Translations under genes and position numbers: made by a program | In this document: piece after piece, positions 22,553 to 32,060 of the stretch | How positions within the stretch are numbered: position 1 is the stretch's first letter | Layout: each line of letters opens with the position of its first letter | Notes under the pieces: generated by a model | Database searches by the model: none | What the model saw: the letters and a program-made list of their open reading frames with translations, nothing else | What the model was told of the DNA's origin: nothing | Assembly (NCBI GenBank): GCA_031841125.1 | Contig: CM063113.1 | Location: 43,988,197 to 44,052,196, forward strand | Reading direction: 5' to 3' | DNA: 64,000 nt | Source: Acanthococcus lagerstroemiae | Taxonomy: Eukaryota > Arthropoda > Insecta > Hemiptera > Eriococcidae

Positions 22553-24418
22553 GAACCGTCATGGGTGGGTGGGAGGAGGGGGTAAAATGGTTTTTTTTTG
22601 GTGACCACATTCCATCAACACAGGCTTAATAGGAGGAAATGTGGTTTTATGACCTATTTTCTCACCTCACGAAGTGTCGCAGCCAGAAGGTATCGGAATT
22701 TTCACCGCAATCGCTTCCCCACATCCACAGCTTTCCATTCCACTACATTTTTTCGTCTCCCTCCCCCCTTTCGACAGATCTCGCCAATGTAAAATTTGTG
22801 TTTGTGGATGTTTCATCGCTTCCAGCAATTATCATAATATGCGCTCTCTGATTTTCTTATGAAGACAAATTCGAAAAGGAAGTATCAGTTGCATGGTATC
22901 CGAGCTTTTTGAATCCCATTTTGGCATCAGTTTTACCTTCAACTTAAAATTGTAGCATTACGAAGGAGTGAGGATTAAAATGACGAAAAATACGATATGG
23001 GTATTAAATATTAGGTTACCGGGTTCGTTGAATTCGTTTTCGGTGTTAATTTTTTCCCAAGGTAAAGATTTAGGTGGGAGGGGGAGTTGAGGACTCACAA
23101 TTGAAATAACCATAAAATGCAATAGGGCTATCATAGTAGGATTTCAAGGTCGTTGAACTCTATTCTGATATCAGTTTAGTCATTAAATGAAAATTGTAGC
23201 ATCTGAGGGGAGGGGGGAGAGTTAAAGTGATTAAAAAAGCAATAACTGACGTGTATTATTAGTTCGTTTTGAAAAGTTACCGAGACGGCGGTCTTCACAG
23301 CAGGTGCTTCAGTTTGTAAATCATGGTCGACAACAACCGCAACAAAACTCAATATTCGATACCGATATTGCATTTTAAGTCATCTTGACTTTTCGTTTCA
23401 CATATGGTGCCATGAAAACGTATTATTTGTTATTCTTGCCGCATTTTTCAATTCTATCCCCCGCCCCAGAGTCCAGATCTTCAACTTTTGGAAAAACTAA
23501 ATCAAAAACGAATACCTAACCTAATATTTGATACCAATCCCCCTCCCTGGTGCCCCTGTTTTAAGCTGAGGATAATATTAGTGCCAAAATCGAATTCAGC
23601 GATCTCGAAAACCTACATACACGTCACATTTTTCGATTTCCGTCAATCTGGAACCTCCTCCCGTATCTTCAGTTGGAGAGAAACTAACATCGAAAACGAA
23701 TTCAGTGACTCCAATAACCCAATATTCGATATCCATATTACGTTTATCAATCATTCTGACTCTTACCCCTTTTCCTTCTGCTACAGTTTAAGTTGAGAGT
23801 AAAACGAATGCCAAAATGGGATTCAGCGACCTCGAATACCACGCAATTGATGCATCGCTTTCAAAGTTGTCTTTATGAAAAGATCAGAGAGCTCATATGA
23901 TCACTGCTGGAAGCGATGGAACACCCACAAACACAAATTTTACATGGGTGGGATCTGATGTAAAGAGAGGGGACAAGAAAATGTACTGGAATGGAAAGCT
24001 GTGGTGTGTAGGGAAGCAATTCCAGTGAAAATTTCGATGCTTTCTGGCTGCATCATCTGCAGGCCCGTAAAGAGCCTCGTCCGGGCCTCGGGCTAGAAAT
24101 GAAAGAGACCCCTCCACTCATACCAAATTTTAACGAGGGAAATTTTCTCAAAGACGTTAAATAGAAATTGTATCGCCATCATCGCATTTCTTATTTTCTC
24201 TGAGGTTATTTCCTCTCTGCCGGGTCCCCAACTGTCCCGGGTCTGGGGCCAAAATACCCACTTGCCCTTCTCCTCGCTTCAGGCCTGATCAGCTGCATCA
24301 CTTCATGAGGTGAGAAAATAGGTCAAAAACTACTTTTCCTCCCATTAAGTCTGTATTGAGCTGCGGTCATTTGAAGGGCCATTTTCGATTCCTTCTCCAG
24401 TGGTGGTTCTAGGATAGA
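22553..24418. repeat. Foldback-like 1.9-kb inverted array of about 120-bp units
   Basis: The outer arms match each other in inverted orientation: 22553-22880 against the complement of 23860-24418. Shared blocks include TATTTTCTCACCTCA, AGCTTTCCATTCCA and AAATTTGTGTTTGTGG. Inside, the left arm (22890-23370) carries units read on the minus strand with cores near 22909, 23030 and 23154, and the right arm (23390-23840) carries plus-strand units near 23587, 23694 and 23814. Each core resembles CCAAAATCGAATTCAGCGAC. The symmetry axis is near 23370. The right arm is lengthened by a 236-bp insertion at 24056-24291. No transposase is present. Confidence 0.8.
24056..24291. mobile_element. 236-bp inverted-repeat insertion in a foldback arm
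   Basis: The 9-mer GCTGCATCA flanks it at 24047-24055 and 24292-24300, and the opposite arm shows the unoccupied site as a single GCTGCGACA near 22681. The termini are inverted: CAGGCCCG at the left (from 24060) and CAGGCC as the complement of the right end. If the element is taken to begin at CAGG, the flanking 8-mers ATCATCTG and ATCAGCTG match 7 of 8, which would fit hAT. The 9-bp reading fits a Mutator-like element. It has no coding frame. Confidence 0.75.
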
Positions 24419-26879
24419 TTCGAGGAAAGTGTACATGACCATTCTTGTAGAAAATCCGGAGTACAAAATATTTTGTTTGAAGTTTTGGTTCGTACTTGTA
24501 ATAGTTCTATAGATTTTTTTGAAAAAATGAATTGGAGAATGGTTTTATTTCCATTTCACTCAGAAAAATTTAGCATGGGGATATGAGGTGAGACTTTCAG
24601 TATGTCCATTAGGAGACTTCCCTCCACATTATTCCCCCGAGTCCAGTTTGTTATCTCGAAATGTTTTTTAGTAAAATTTTGTGTTCGGCTCGCCTACACC
24701 AACTCTGAGGCGACGGAAGAGGAAACTGAATATTTGTACAGATTTTTATTCTACTCGGCATTGGTTTTCTCATGATGGGTGTGAAAATAACTTTAAATTT
24801 AAAAACAAAAATAATTATAATTTTTCATCGCGAAGTTCAGGTTTTGGACCCTCAAAGGTAAAATCTGACATGGCCTGAAAGACCCCTAGTTCTACATGTA
24901 AAGTTGGTTCAGACTCTTCTCGAAAGCGAAATTTCGACTTTGTTGACTGGAATGCGGACCTGATCAAAAATCTACGACATTGAAATTAACCACCCAAAAC
25001 CTTATTTCGAGCCTCAAGTCCTAAGTCGGGGAGGGATCAGACATCACTTAATAACATGTTAGGATTCAGAAAAGTAAAAAAAAAAAAAAGGAAAACGATA
25101 GGTTGTTCGATGTTGGTTGATCCCCAGTCCCTATCTGGCATACAATTGATTTCATGATGCTCCAAGAAACAGGATTTTGGCATTTCAAGATTCTGTTTGG
25201 TTCCTTCTTCACCTCTTTACATTAAAAATGGACAGTGTATCGTTGTAAATTGAATAATGTCATGTCATTCCGATTGTACTCCTCGGTTTCTAACTTTCAC
25301 CATCCATCTCTCCAATCCATCCTGATTTGAACTGGATTTACAGACAGAAAAAAAAGAAGCAAAAAGTCAACCATCAGAAGTTTGAACTGTGTCCCCCCCT
25401 CATGAATCTCTTCCGGCGCCTCTGGTTGGGAAAGTCATCGGTCTCTGTCTTGATAATATTCGCTTCGCTGCGCCCCTGCCTTCTGGCAACAATGGAGGAC
25501 TGTGGGGACAACCATCGAAAAAATTATCGGATAAGTTTAAGAAACGGGCGCTAACCGTCTCTGTTTGATGAAATGGAAAATTGTAAACATACAAAACTGA
25601 AATATTTTCTTTAGATTAAAAAAATTCTACACAAAAGATGGGTAGGGCCAAAGTACTCGTAAACGTTCGAAGCGTGACAAGAACAATACACGTCAAATTA
25701 TTACGAGGTCAGGAGAGAAATTTTAACAACGAATAATTTTTAAAATGTGAAGATTTTATGTGGAAATTTCGCCACATTGATCGTCTATTCCAATTAAATT
25801 GTTGGCGCCCTTTTTAAAATTAAATTCATGATTCTTACAGAAACGGCCGCGCAAATATCTTTCTATATTCAGAAAGTTCTACCATTCTATTTCCAATAAA
25901 GAGCAAATGGTTCAGCCCCTGTAAAGTGCGAGTAGACAAATATATCTACGTATTGTCAGGAAATGTTGCCTGATCACCCTATTGAAGGAGAATCACTCAG
26001 GCTGAAACACCGTGTATACGTTTTTAATAATGAAAATTCTAAGTCCATTGTGTCTCATTCGACCTACTGAAAATACTACTAGTCCAGGTGAGAGTTTGAA
26101 AACGTGATGTAAGTATAGGGCCGATGGTCGGCCTTTCGGGACACGGAAACGAGTCGCAGGCTTGACAGGAAAACAACGGTGCAAATGGAGAATTAAATGG
26201 AGTCGAAGGAAATTTCCCGGTTATAAAAGTGAAAAGGCGAAACGGGGAACGATAGATGATTAGGTTTTCGCTCGCCGTGTAAAATCGACTCAGGGTTGTA
26301 GCTGGTTAAACGCTTCATCAATTACTAATTGGGATCCGTTCAATAGGTATATGCTCGTAGTTACGTCGGGCTATTATACGTCGTCCTTTCTAAAGATTTA
26401 TTATGTTGCGACCGCAGCACGATTTGGTCTTCTGGATTGGCGGGCCCGGACTCGGATTCGGACTCGGTGATGCAGTGTATAACTGGTCTCGGGTGACGCC
26501 AGATTTAACCTCCAAATCTGGACCGACAAAGCTGTATCGTTAACGAACTCGATTCAACCTGCACATAGCTTTTCTTTTCTTCCAGTAATTTCAAAAGTTT
26601 CTTACATTATTCGCAAATGTAACTGAAAATTGCAGCCATCCTCGCGCTAGTTTTCGGCGCCTTTTTGCGCCGCGTATTAGCAAGTCTCATTAATCATAAT
26701 GAAAGCGTCGTAAGTTTTCATTATTTGTCAGGCTGTTGGTTATGCCGCTTCGAGGGCGTGCTTTAGCTCGTGGTGACAAGTATTTTAGGGTTTCATAAAG
26801 ATTGCGAAAAGATAATAATCGTTTGATATTTAACCTCTAAATGTATCTCAGTTGTGTATATGTCGTTTGTAAGGGCTTG
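24419..26879. other. Anonymous non-coding sequence
   Basis: About 2.5 kb with no supported gene. The part from about 25.8 to 26.8 kb has higher CpG content, no repeats and no poly-A or poly-T runs, so it resembles single-copy DNA rather than transposon debris. Confidence 0.45.
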
Positions 26880-27038
26880 TACAGGACCTCTCCTCGTTTG
26901 TACACCAACCGCTGTTTATCTACTGCTTAGGGTAAATCCGGGGACTCGAAAAACTAGAGCTCTCTAAAATGGGAGCAGTTATAATTTGTACTTCGTTTGT
27001 ACACCAACCTCTGTTCGGGTATAACTCAAGATTGGTGT

Positions 27039-28600
27039 GGTGGGACGTATGGCGATGCACGCATGCCAAAGTAGCCACTATGACACCGCACCCCCAGCAC
27101 CGGAAACTACCCTTTCGGGCATCGCATCAGTGCCGAGGGGAACGCTTTGGGGCCGAGCCCGATCCCCCATTTCTCCGTGCCGGAACGGTGCGCGCGTCCT
27201 GCCAGGGCCACCGTGGGGTTCTCTACTGACTGAGGTCCGCACTCTCAGAGCACTCGCCTGAAATTCAGGTCCCCCACGGTCGGATACGCTGCCTCTTGTT
27301 CTTCACTCACCCATCACGTGAGACTCTGTTCCAGTCTTGGCACTACGGGTGAGCTCCGTCGGACGGGATCCGCCGCCGCAGTAGCAACAGCAACTCCACC
27401 TGTCTGCTCCAGCCCTTGCACTACGGGCGAGCTCCGCTGAACGGGATCCGCCGCCGCAGTAGCAACTTCAAGCTTGTCCTTGAGTCCTTTGTCTCGACCA
27501 CTCTGCCTCCATCTTCCTCCGCATGATGGCTGAAACGATGGCCAACACCTGTTTCCAATCGCCTCGGCTTCTCAACATCTCCGGGACCAGGGTATCCGGC
27601 GCAAGACGGTCGATCACGCCATCTCCGGGATCGATCGGTACCGCCCCGCGCCTCTCCTGCTTTCAGGCGTCGCACTCGAACAGCGTATGCCATGGCGTAT
27701 TTTCCTCTCCTCTTCTGCAGTGCTTGCAGTCGGCGGTCGCTGCCAACCCCATCCGGTGCAGGTACGTGCCGAAACACCCGTGACCGCTCAAGACCTGGGT
27801 CAGGTGGAAGTTCAGATTTCCGTGCTTCCTACCCATCCACAGGTCGAGCTCACGAATCAGCCCTCGGGTCCATTCACCTTTGGAAGAATGGGCGAGCCTA
27901 TCCTTCCATTTCTGAAGGAAGCGTGGTCAGCTGAATGCCACGCTTCTCCCGGCGTGTCTCCTGACGCGTCTTCGCCCTCTTCTGCGTCTTGTAGACTTGC
28001 GCCATCTCGTCGACCTTCAGCTCGATAGGTGGTTAGCGCGTCAGCACGCCTACCGCCTCCGACGATACGGTGCGATACACGCTGACGCACCTCATCGCAA
28101 CTCTCCGCTGGACCCTCTCCATCTCCACTCTTCGCTAGGGGATCTGGATGGCGCCCACGAATACCGGCGCTCCATACAGCAGAATCGACATGGCGACGTT
28201 CACGTATAGCTTCCGCCTCTGCTCCCTCGGTCCACCCAGGTTTGCCATCAGACGTGACAGTGCCCGGCCGCACGGTCCGTCTTCTCCGCCGTTCTTCGGA
28301 AGTGCTGGCGGAACGACAGCTTCCCTTCGAACCACAGCCCCAGGTACTTCAGCGCTGGGCATAGCGCGATCTTCACTCCTTTCAGCACGAACGTGGGTTC
28401 GTCGTACTTGCGGCGCTTCGTGAACAGAACTGCTTCCATCTTCTGCACCGCCAAGCACAAGCCCGCCGAGTCGATCCACTCGGTCAGCAACTCCAACGCC
28501 CGGTTGACTCTGCTCGCGACCTCCGCTGTTGTCGCGGCTTGGCACACCACCAGCGTGTCATCGGTATAGCTCAAGGTTAGTCTGGAGGCTAGGGAAACGA
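27039..28600 (-). pseudogene. R1-like non-LTR retrotransposon, 5'-truncated
   Basis: The minus strand begins within the reverse transcriptase at YTDDTLVV, the catalytic YxDD box (about 28568-28557; the A of YADD is T here). It continues through EWIDSAG, ALKYLGLWFEGKLSF and, in another frame, LSRLMANLGGPREQRRKLYV and SILLYGAP, all typical of R1-clade ORF2. A CCHC-type knuckle (C-x2-C, then H and C) lies near 27750-27690. At least two frameshifts and several stops break it. The 3' untranslated region (27039-27470) contains a tandem repeat and is shared with a second copy at 37308-37505. It is far more GC-rich than its surroundings. It is not inserted in rDNA. The exact 5' limit (28575-28600) is uncertain. 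Confidence 0.87.
27341..27466 (-). repeat. 78-bp tandem repeat in the R1-like 3' UTR
   Basis: CACTACGGGTGAGCTCCG starts at 27341 and CACTACGGGCGAGCTCCG at 27419, and both continue into GGGATCCGCCGCCGCAGTAG. The second unit ends at about 27466 with GTAGCAAC. The period is 78 bp. Confidence 0.85.
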
Positions 28601-28900
28601 CAGCCCTGTAAAACTGGAATTTCTAACCCGACTAGTGGTATCCGTATGTACTTTCTTTGTACACAATATTTTCACATCAACCTCCTATACAATAATCACT
28701 GACGGGGTAGGTCCGGGAAAAGCAACCCTCCCTCCCCCTCCCCTGCAATGAGATTTGAATTTCAGAGAAGTGCCAATTCTTTGCTCATTGTTTGTACATA
28801 CTTGAACAGCATATAAACAGCTCTGTTAAAGTGTGGCCAGGAGTAAATCCGAGGACTTTAGGAATGTGGCTCCCGGTATTTCTATTTCGACCCTAGGCAA

Positions 28901-29394
28901 ATATCTCTCGTTTCTATGAATTTGATGTTCTTGGCGAGGGCTTGTAGATTCTAAAGATCCTGACTGAAACTTTGGATAACAAGCAGAAAAACGAAACTTC
29001 TCAGTTTTTCTGACTGGATCCTAGAATTTTCCAAATGATTGGTCAATTACTAATAAAATATTACAGAAAAAAATTTTCGTCTTCTTGATTTTTTCGAATG
29101 GGACCTTGGAATTTGCCAACTTTAGGGCATAACTTCACAATGGAGGGGATAGGGAAGTAACGCCATTCTCATACTGGACGTGGAAATAAGGCTTTCAATT
29201 CAAAAAGAAAATAATTTTTGGGTGCTAAAGAATCTCATATTCTGAAAATCAATATTAATTAGGTACGTGAAAATTTCAACCCCCTTCAGACAAGGGATAC
29301 CCTTGATCAGTTTAGCTAAAACTTGACAAAATTTATTATTTAAATACTATCTGCAAGTATAGCTGGTCCCCCTGGTTGCATGTCTAGCTGACTA
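28901..29394. other. Anonymous non-coding sequence
   Basis: No gene or repeat recognised. Confidence 0.4.
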
Positions 29395-29648
29395 ACAGAC
29401 TGAGTGAAATGGTACTGCGGCGAACGCTCCCGAACATTCGAGATAAGCGAAGAAAGATTGACTCGTTTTCGAGCAGCAGAATAGAAGATCGATAACGAGA
29501 GTGATAAGGAGTTTTGCCGATAACGCCGGGATATATAAGGCCGCTGGTTGTCGCCGTATGGTCTAGTTTTGTATGCGATAAATCGTGCGTTTTCAAAGTG
29601 ATTTAGCTATTGTGTAGTGTTGCGTTGTATTAGTGTGAAAATAATAGT
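29395..29648 (+). promoter_or_regulatory. Possible 5' LTR / core promoter of the Gypsy remnant
   Basis: A strong TATA element TATATAAGG lies at 29532-29540, with a start site expected near 29562. Sequence at 29589-29644 resembles 32001-32058, with GTTTTCAAAG in both and 26 of 30 matches from 29615 against 32029. This places related sequence on both sides of the gag-pol remnant, as expected of LTRs. The LTR boundaries, primer-binding site and target duplication were not found, so this is inference. Confidence 0.42.
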
Positions 29649-29652
29649 ATAT

Positions 29653-29769
29653 TACTATACAAGGTGCTAAAGTGAGCGATTAAGTTCGAGTGCGAGTTTA
29701 CGAAACAAGCCGTTAGGCGAGTGAAGTAAATGCGCGAGAGAATGGCTCACTTTGGCACCGTTGTATAAT
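29653..29769. mobile_element. 117-bp MITE-like hairpin
   Basis: The left arm (from 29653) starts TACTATACAAGGTGCTAAAG and the complement of the right arm (from 29769) starts TATTATACAACGGTGCCAAAG, followed by TGAGC in both. That gives about 25 bp of terminal inverted repeat. The interior is 60-70 bp. It appears to have landed in the putative LTR/leader region of the Gypsy remnant. No target duplication is clear. Confidence 0.6.
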
Positions 29770-29896
29770 ACAGCATTTTATTCTACAGATGAGAGAAAAG
29801 CACGAACAAGAACAAAATTTAATCTGGAACATCAAAAACGTAATGAGTTATCACCTTATCACGTTATCAGTCATCGTTGAGCCTTCAATGTAGAAA

Positions 29897-29908
29897 CGCG
29901 CATGCGCG
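29897..29908. promoter_or_regulatory. CGCGCATGCGCG palindrome (NRF-1/Ewg-type site)
   Basis: The perfect 12-bp palindrome contains GCGCATGCGC, the consensus of the NRF-1 family (Erect wing in flies). It lies upstream of the gag-like frame and of no other visible gene, so its role is unknown; in CpG-poor DNA a chance occurrence is unlikely but possible. Confidence 0.4.
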
Positions 29909-29982
29909 GAAACAGAACAGCTGTTTTGTCGAACTCATTAATTCTCTAGACATTTAAAATTTCATTAAATCCCACTTGCGAC

Positions 29983-32031
29983 GTGTCCAAGAAAAGGGCC
30001 TTAGTGGTAGATGAACATTCAGACAGTGTTTCAACGGGAACTGAAGTGGCGTTCACAAAGTTGGGGCGAATCGCTTCAAGCTTTTCATACAGAGATAGTT
30101 TGCCGCACCAATGCTGCCTATCCTACATCAAAGAGGAAATTGCAGTCTCAGCCTTCATTGATTGAAATGAGCATGAAACAAATCCAGATGATGGTGAGAG
30201 TTGGCAACCACCAAAACTCTCGGACTGCTTTGGCGCAAACCCTGGAGCTAGAGGTTGCATGGGAAAGCTCCAGAATGAGGGCCACTGTTCGTTAAGCCCA
30301 GACCTATAAAATGGAAGAAGAGCAAACCGGCTTGAAGACAGCTGTGGAAGCAGTGGTGGAGCGGGTGATGGAGGCAAAGAAGCGACCAAACATTGAATGC
30401 CAACGCCAGTTTGGAAAGCCGCCAGTGTCATCCATCTTAGCTGCCCCTAGAACTAGAAGGCGGCTGGAAAAGACTGGGGTGTTGCTCGCCAAGCGTCCCT
30501 AGTTGTTTCCCAAGAGGACCAGATAATTGTTGCCATCATTAGAACTCTGAAACATGACACCTCAAGGAACTATGTGAAGGGGAAACTTGGACAGAAGACA
30601 GTACTCTTCTGTGTTGACACTGAGGCATCATACTCGATCCTTCAGCGCGAGAGGAGTTGGACCAGAAGAAGCGGTATGTTCTGCGGATGGCCACCAGTGT
30701 ATGAAACAGTTCATCTCCAAATTCAACTGATGACAGTGTTTCTTGAGCAAGAGTTTCTTGTGGCCCATATTCAGAATGCCGTGATTATTGGCTGGGATAT
30801 GATGGTACGGCATGGGCTGATCATCGATCCTGAGCGGCAGATACTGAAGTATCAAGCTCAGGTTGGAACGTTCGGGAAGGCTACCCACTCTGGTGTTAGG
30901 CAGCTGCTGATGACAGAGGCCAGGAAACTGCCAAAGAGAGGGACTGTTTCAACACCTGGAGACAAGACAGGGCCATCGGAATTCGACTAGTGGGCCAGAA
31001 ATGTAGTTCGAGATTTGGATCCAATGTAGAAAAGGGTGATTGGGGCTCCTCTGAAGGGCTTTAGGAAGATCTTTGCGGAGAACAGTGACGATTTGGCCGG
31101 AAAGAATTGGTGCAGCATCGAATTGATACTGGGGACACTTCGCCTATCAAGCAACGCCCATGGAGAGTCCAGTTGGCAAGACAAGAGGAAGTCAACCAGA
31201 TGATCAATGATCTGCACCGACAAGGTATCATCGAGCCATCTTCAAGTCCATAGATGTCATCCATCCTGCTGGTACCAAAGAAGGATGGTACAACGTGGTT
31301 GTGTGTGGATTGTCGTCGGCTGAATTATGTGACTTAAAAAGACAGTTACTGATTGCCACAGATTGACGACACACTAGATCTGCTAGGTGGAAGTGCGTGG
31401 TATACTACAGTGGATTTGAAGAGTGATTACCACCAAGTTGTCCTCCATCTAAGGGATAAAGAGAAGACAGCTTTCTCAACTGGTTCTGGACTCTGACAGT
31501 ACAGCTTTGGACCGTGTAATGCGCCAGCTACGCTTGAGTGTTTGATGGAGACAGTTCTGCAAAGCCTACTAGGCAAGATCTGCCTAATGTACCTCAATGA
31601 TGTAGTCATCTTTGGAGGATGCACCCTGCAGCAACACCTAGATAAGGTCAGGCAGGTGTTCTCTAGGTTCCAGAGTGCCGGGTTGAAGGTGTTCCCTGGC
31701 CTAGAAGGAGATACAATTTTTGCGCCATGTCATCTCCAAGGAAGGAATCCGGACAGATCCAGATAAGCTATCTACAGTGGAAAATTTGCCGGTTCCAGTG
31801 GACAAACGTCAGATCAGGAGCTTCCTCGGATTTTGTTCCTATTACCGAAGGAAAATCGGAGACTTTCTTAGTATTGCCCGACCGCTGCATCAGCTCACTG
31901 AAAATTGCCGGGAATTTGTCTGGACTGATAAGTGCACAGGAGCTTTTGAGAAGCTGCAGAAGCTGATGTGTACAGCTCCAGTTTTGGCTTTCCCTATTGT
32001 GTTTTCAAAGCAATTGAACTACTGTACTTAG
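29983..32031 (+). pseudogene. Ty3/Gypsy gag-pro-RT remnant
   Basis: A decayed LTR-retrotransposon polyprotein in the expected order. At 30200-30295 a capsid-like segment (ALAQTLELEVAWES) resembles Gypsy Gag. At 30574-30990 is an aspartic protease with VDTEAS at the active site (about 30616; the usual Gly is Glu) and IIGWDMMVRHGLIID downstream. From about 31110 to 31700 the reverse transcriptase is legible in one frame with four in-frame stops: the TVDLKSDYHQV block keeps its Asp, but the catalytic YxDD box reads YLND (about 31590-31601). From 31720, in another frame, FLGFCSYYRR marks the connection to RNase H. RNase H and integrase are missing; the sequence joins LTR-like DNA near 32000. The enzyme sites are mutated and the frames broken, so it is inert. 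Confidence 0.85.
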
Positions 32032-32060
32032 TGTTGTGGTGTATTAGTGTGGAATTAAAA
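31999..32060 (+). repeat. Possible 3' LTR fragment
   Basis: This stretch resembles 29589-29644: GTTTTCAAAG is shared, then 26 of 30 bases from 32029 match 29615-29644. It directly follows the truncated RT/RNase H junction, suggesting an internal deletion that removed the rest of pol. Confidence 0.45.

Larger units (their letters stand above)
26880..28900. repeat. Degenerate tandem array interrupted by an R1-like element
   Basis: The phrase TCGTTTGTACACCAACC occurs near 26895 and 26993. Weaker versions (CTTTGTACAC near 28653, GTTTGTACATAC near 28790) reappear on the far side of the R1-like element, each followed by a GTAAATCCG-GGAC or GTAGGTCCGGG phrase. The repeat therefore appears on both sides of 27039-28600. 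Unit length is about 100-150 bp and divergence is high. Confidence 0.42.

Noticed and set aside
24402..24425. CAGTGGTGGTTCTAGG resembling a hAT end
   Set aside because: No inverted partner within about 1 kb; it coincides with the foldback arm's outer edge.
27857..28273. 138-codon minus-strand frame overlapping the R1-like element
   Set aside because: It is an out-of-frame shadow; the R1 motifs lie in other frames over the same DNA.
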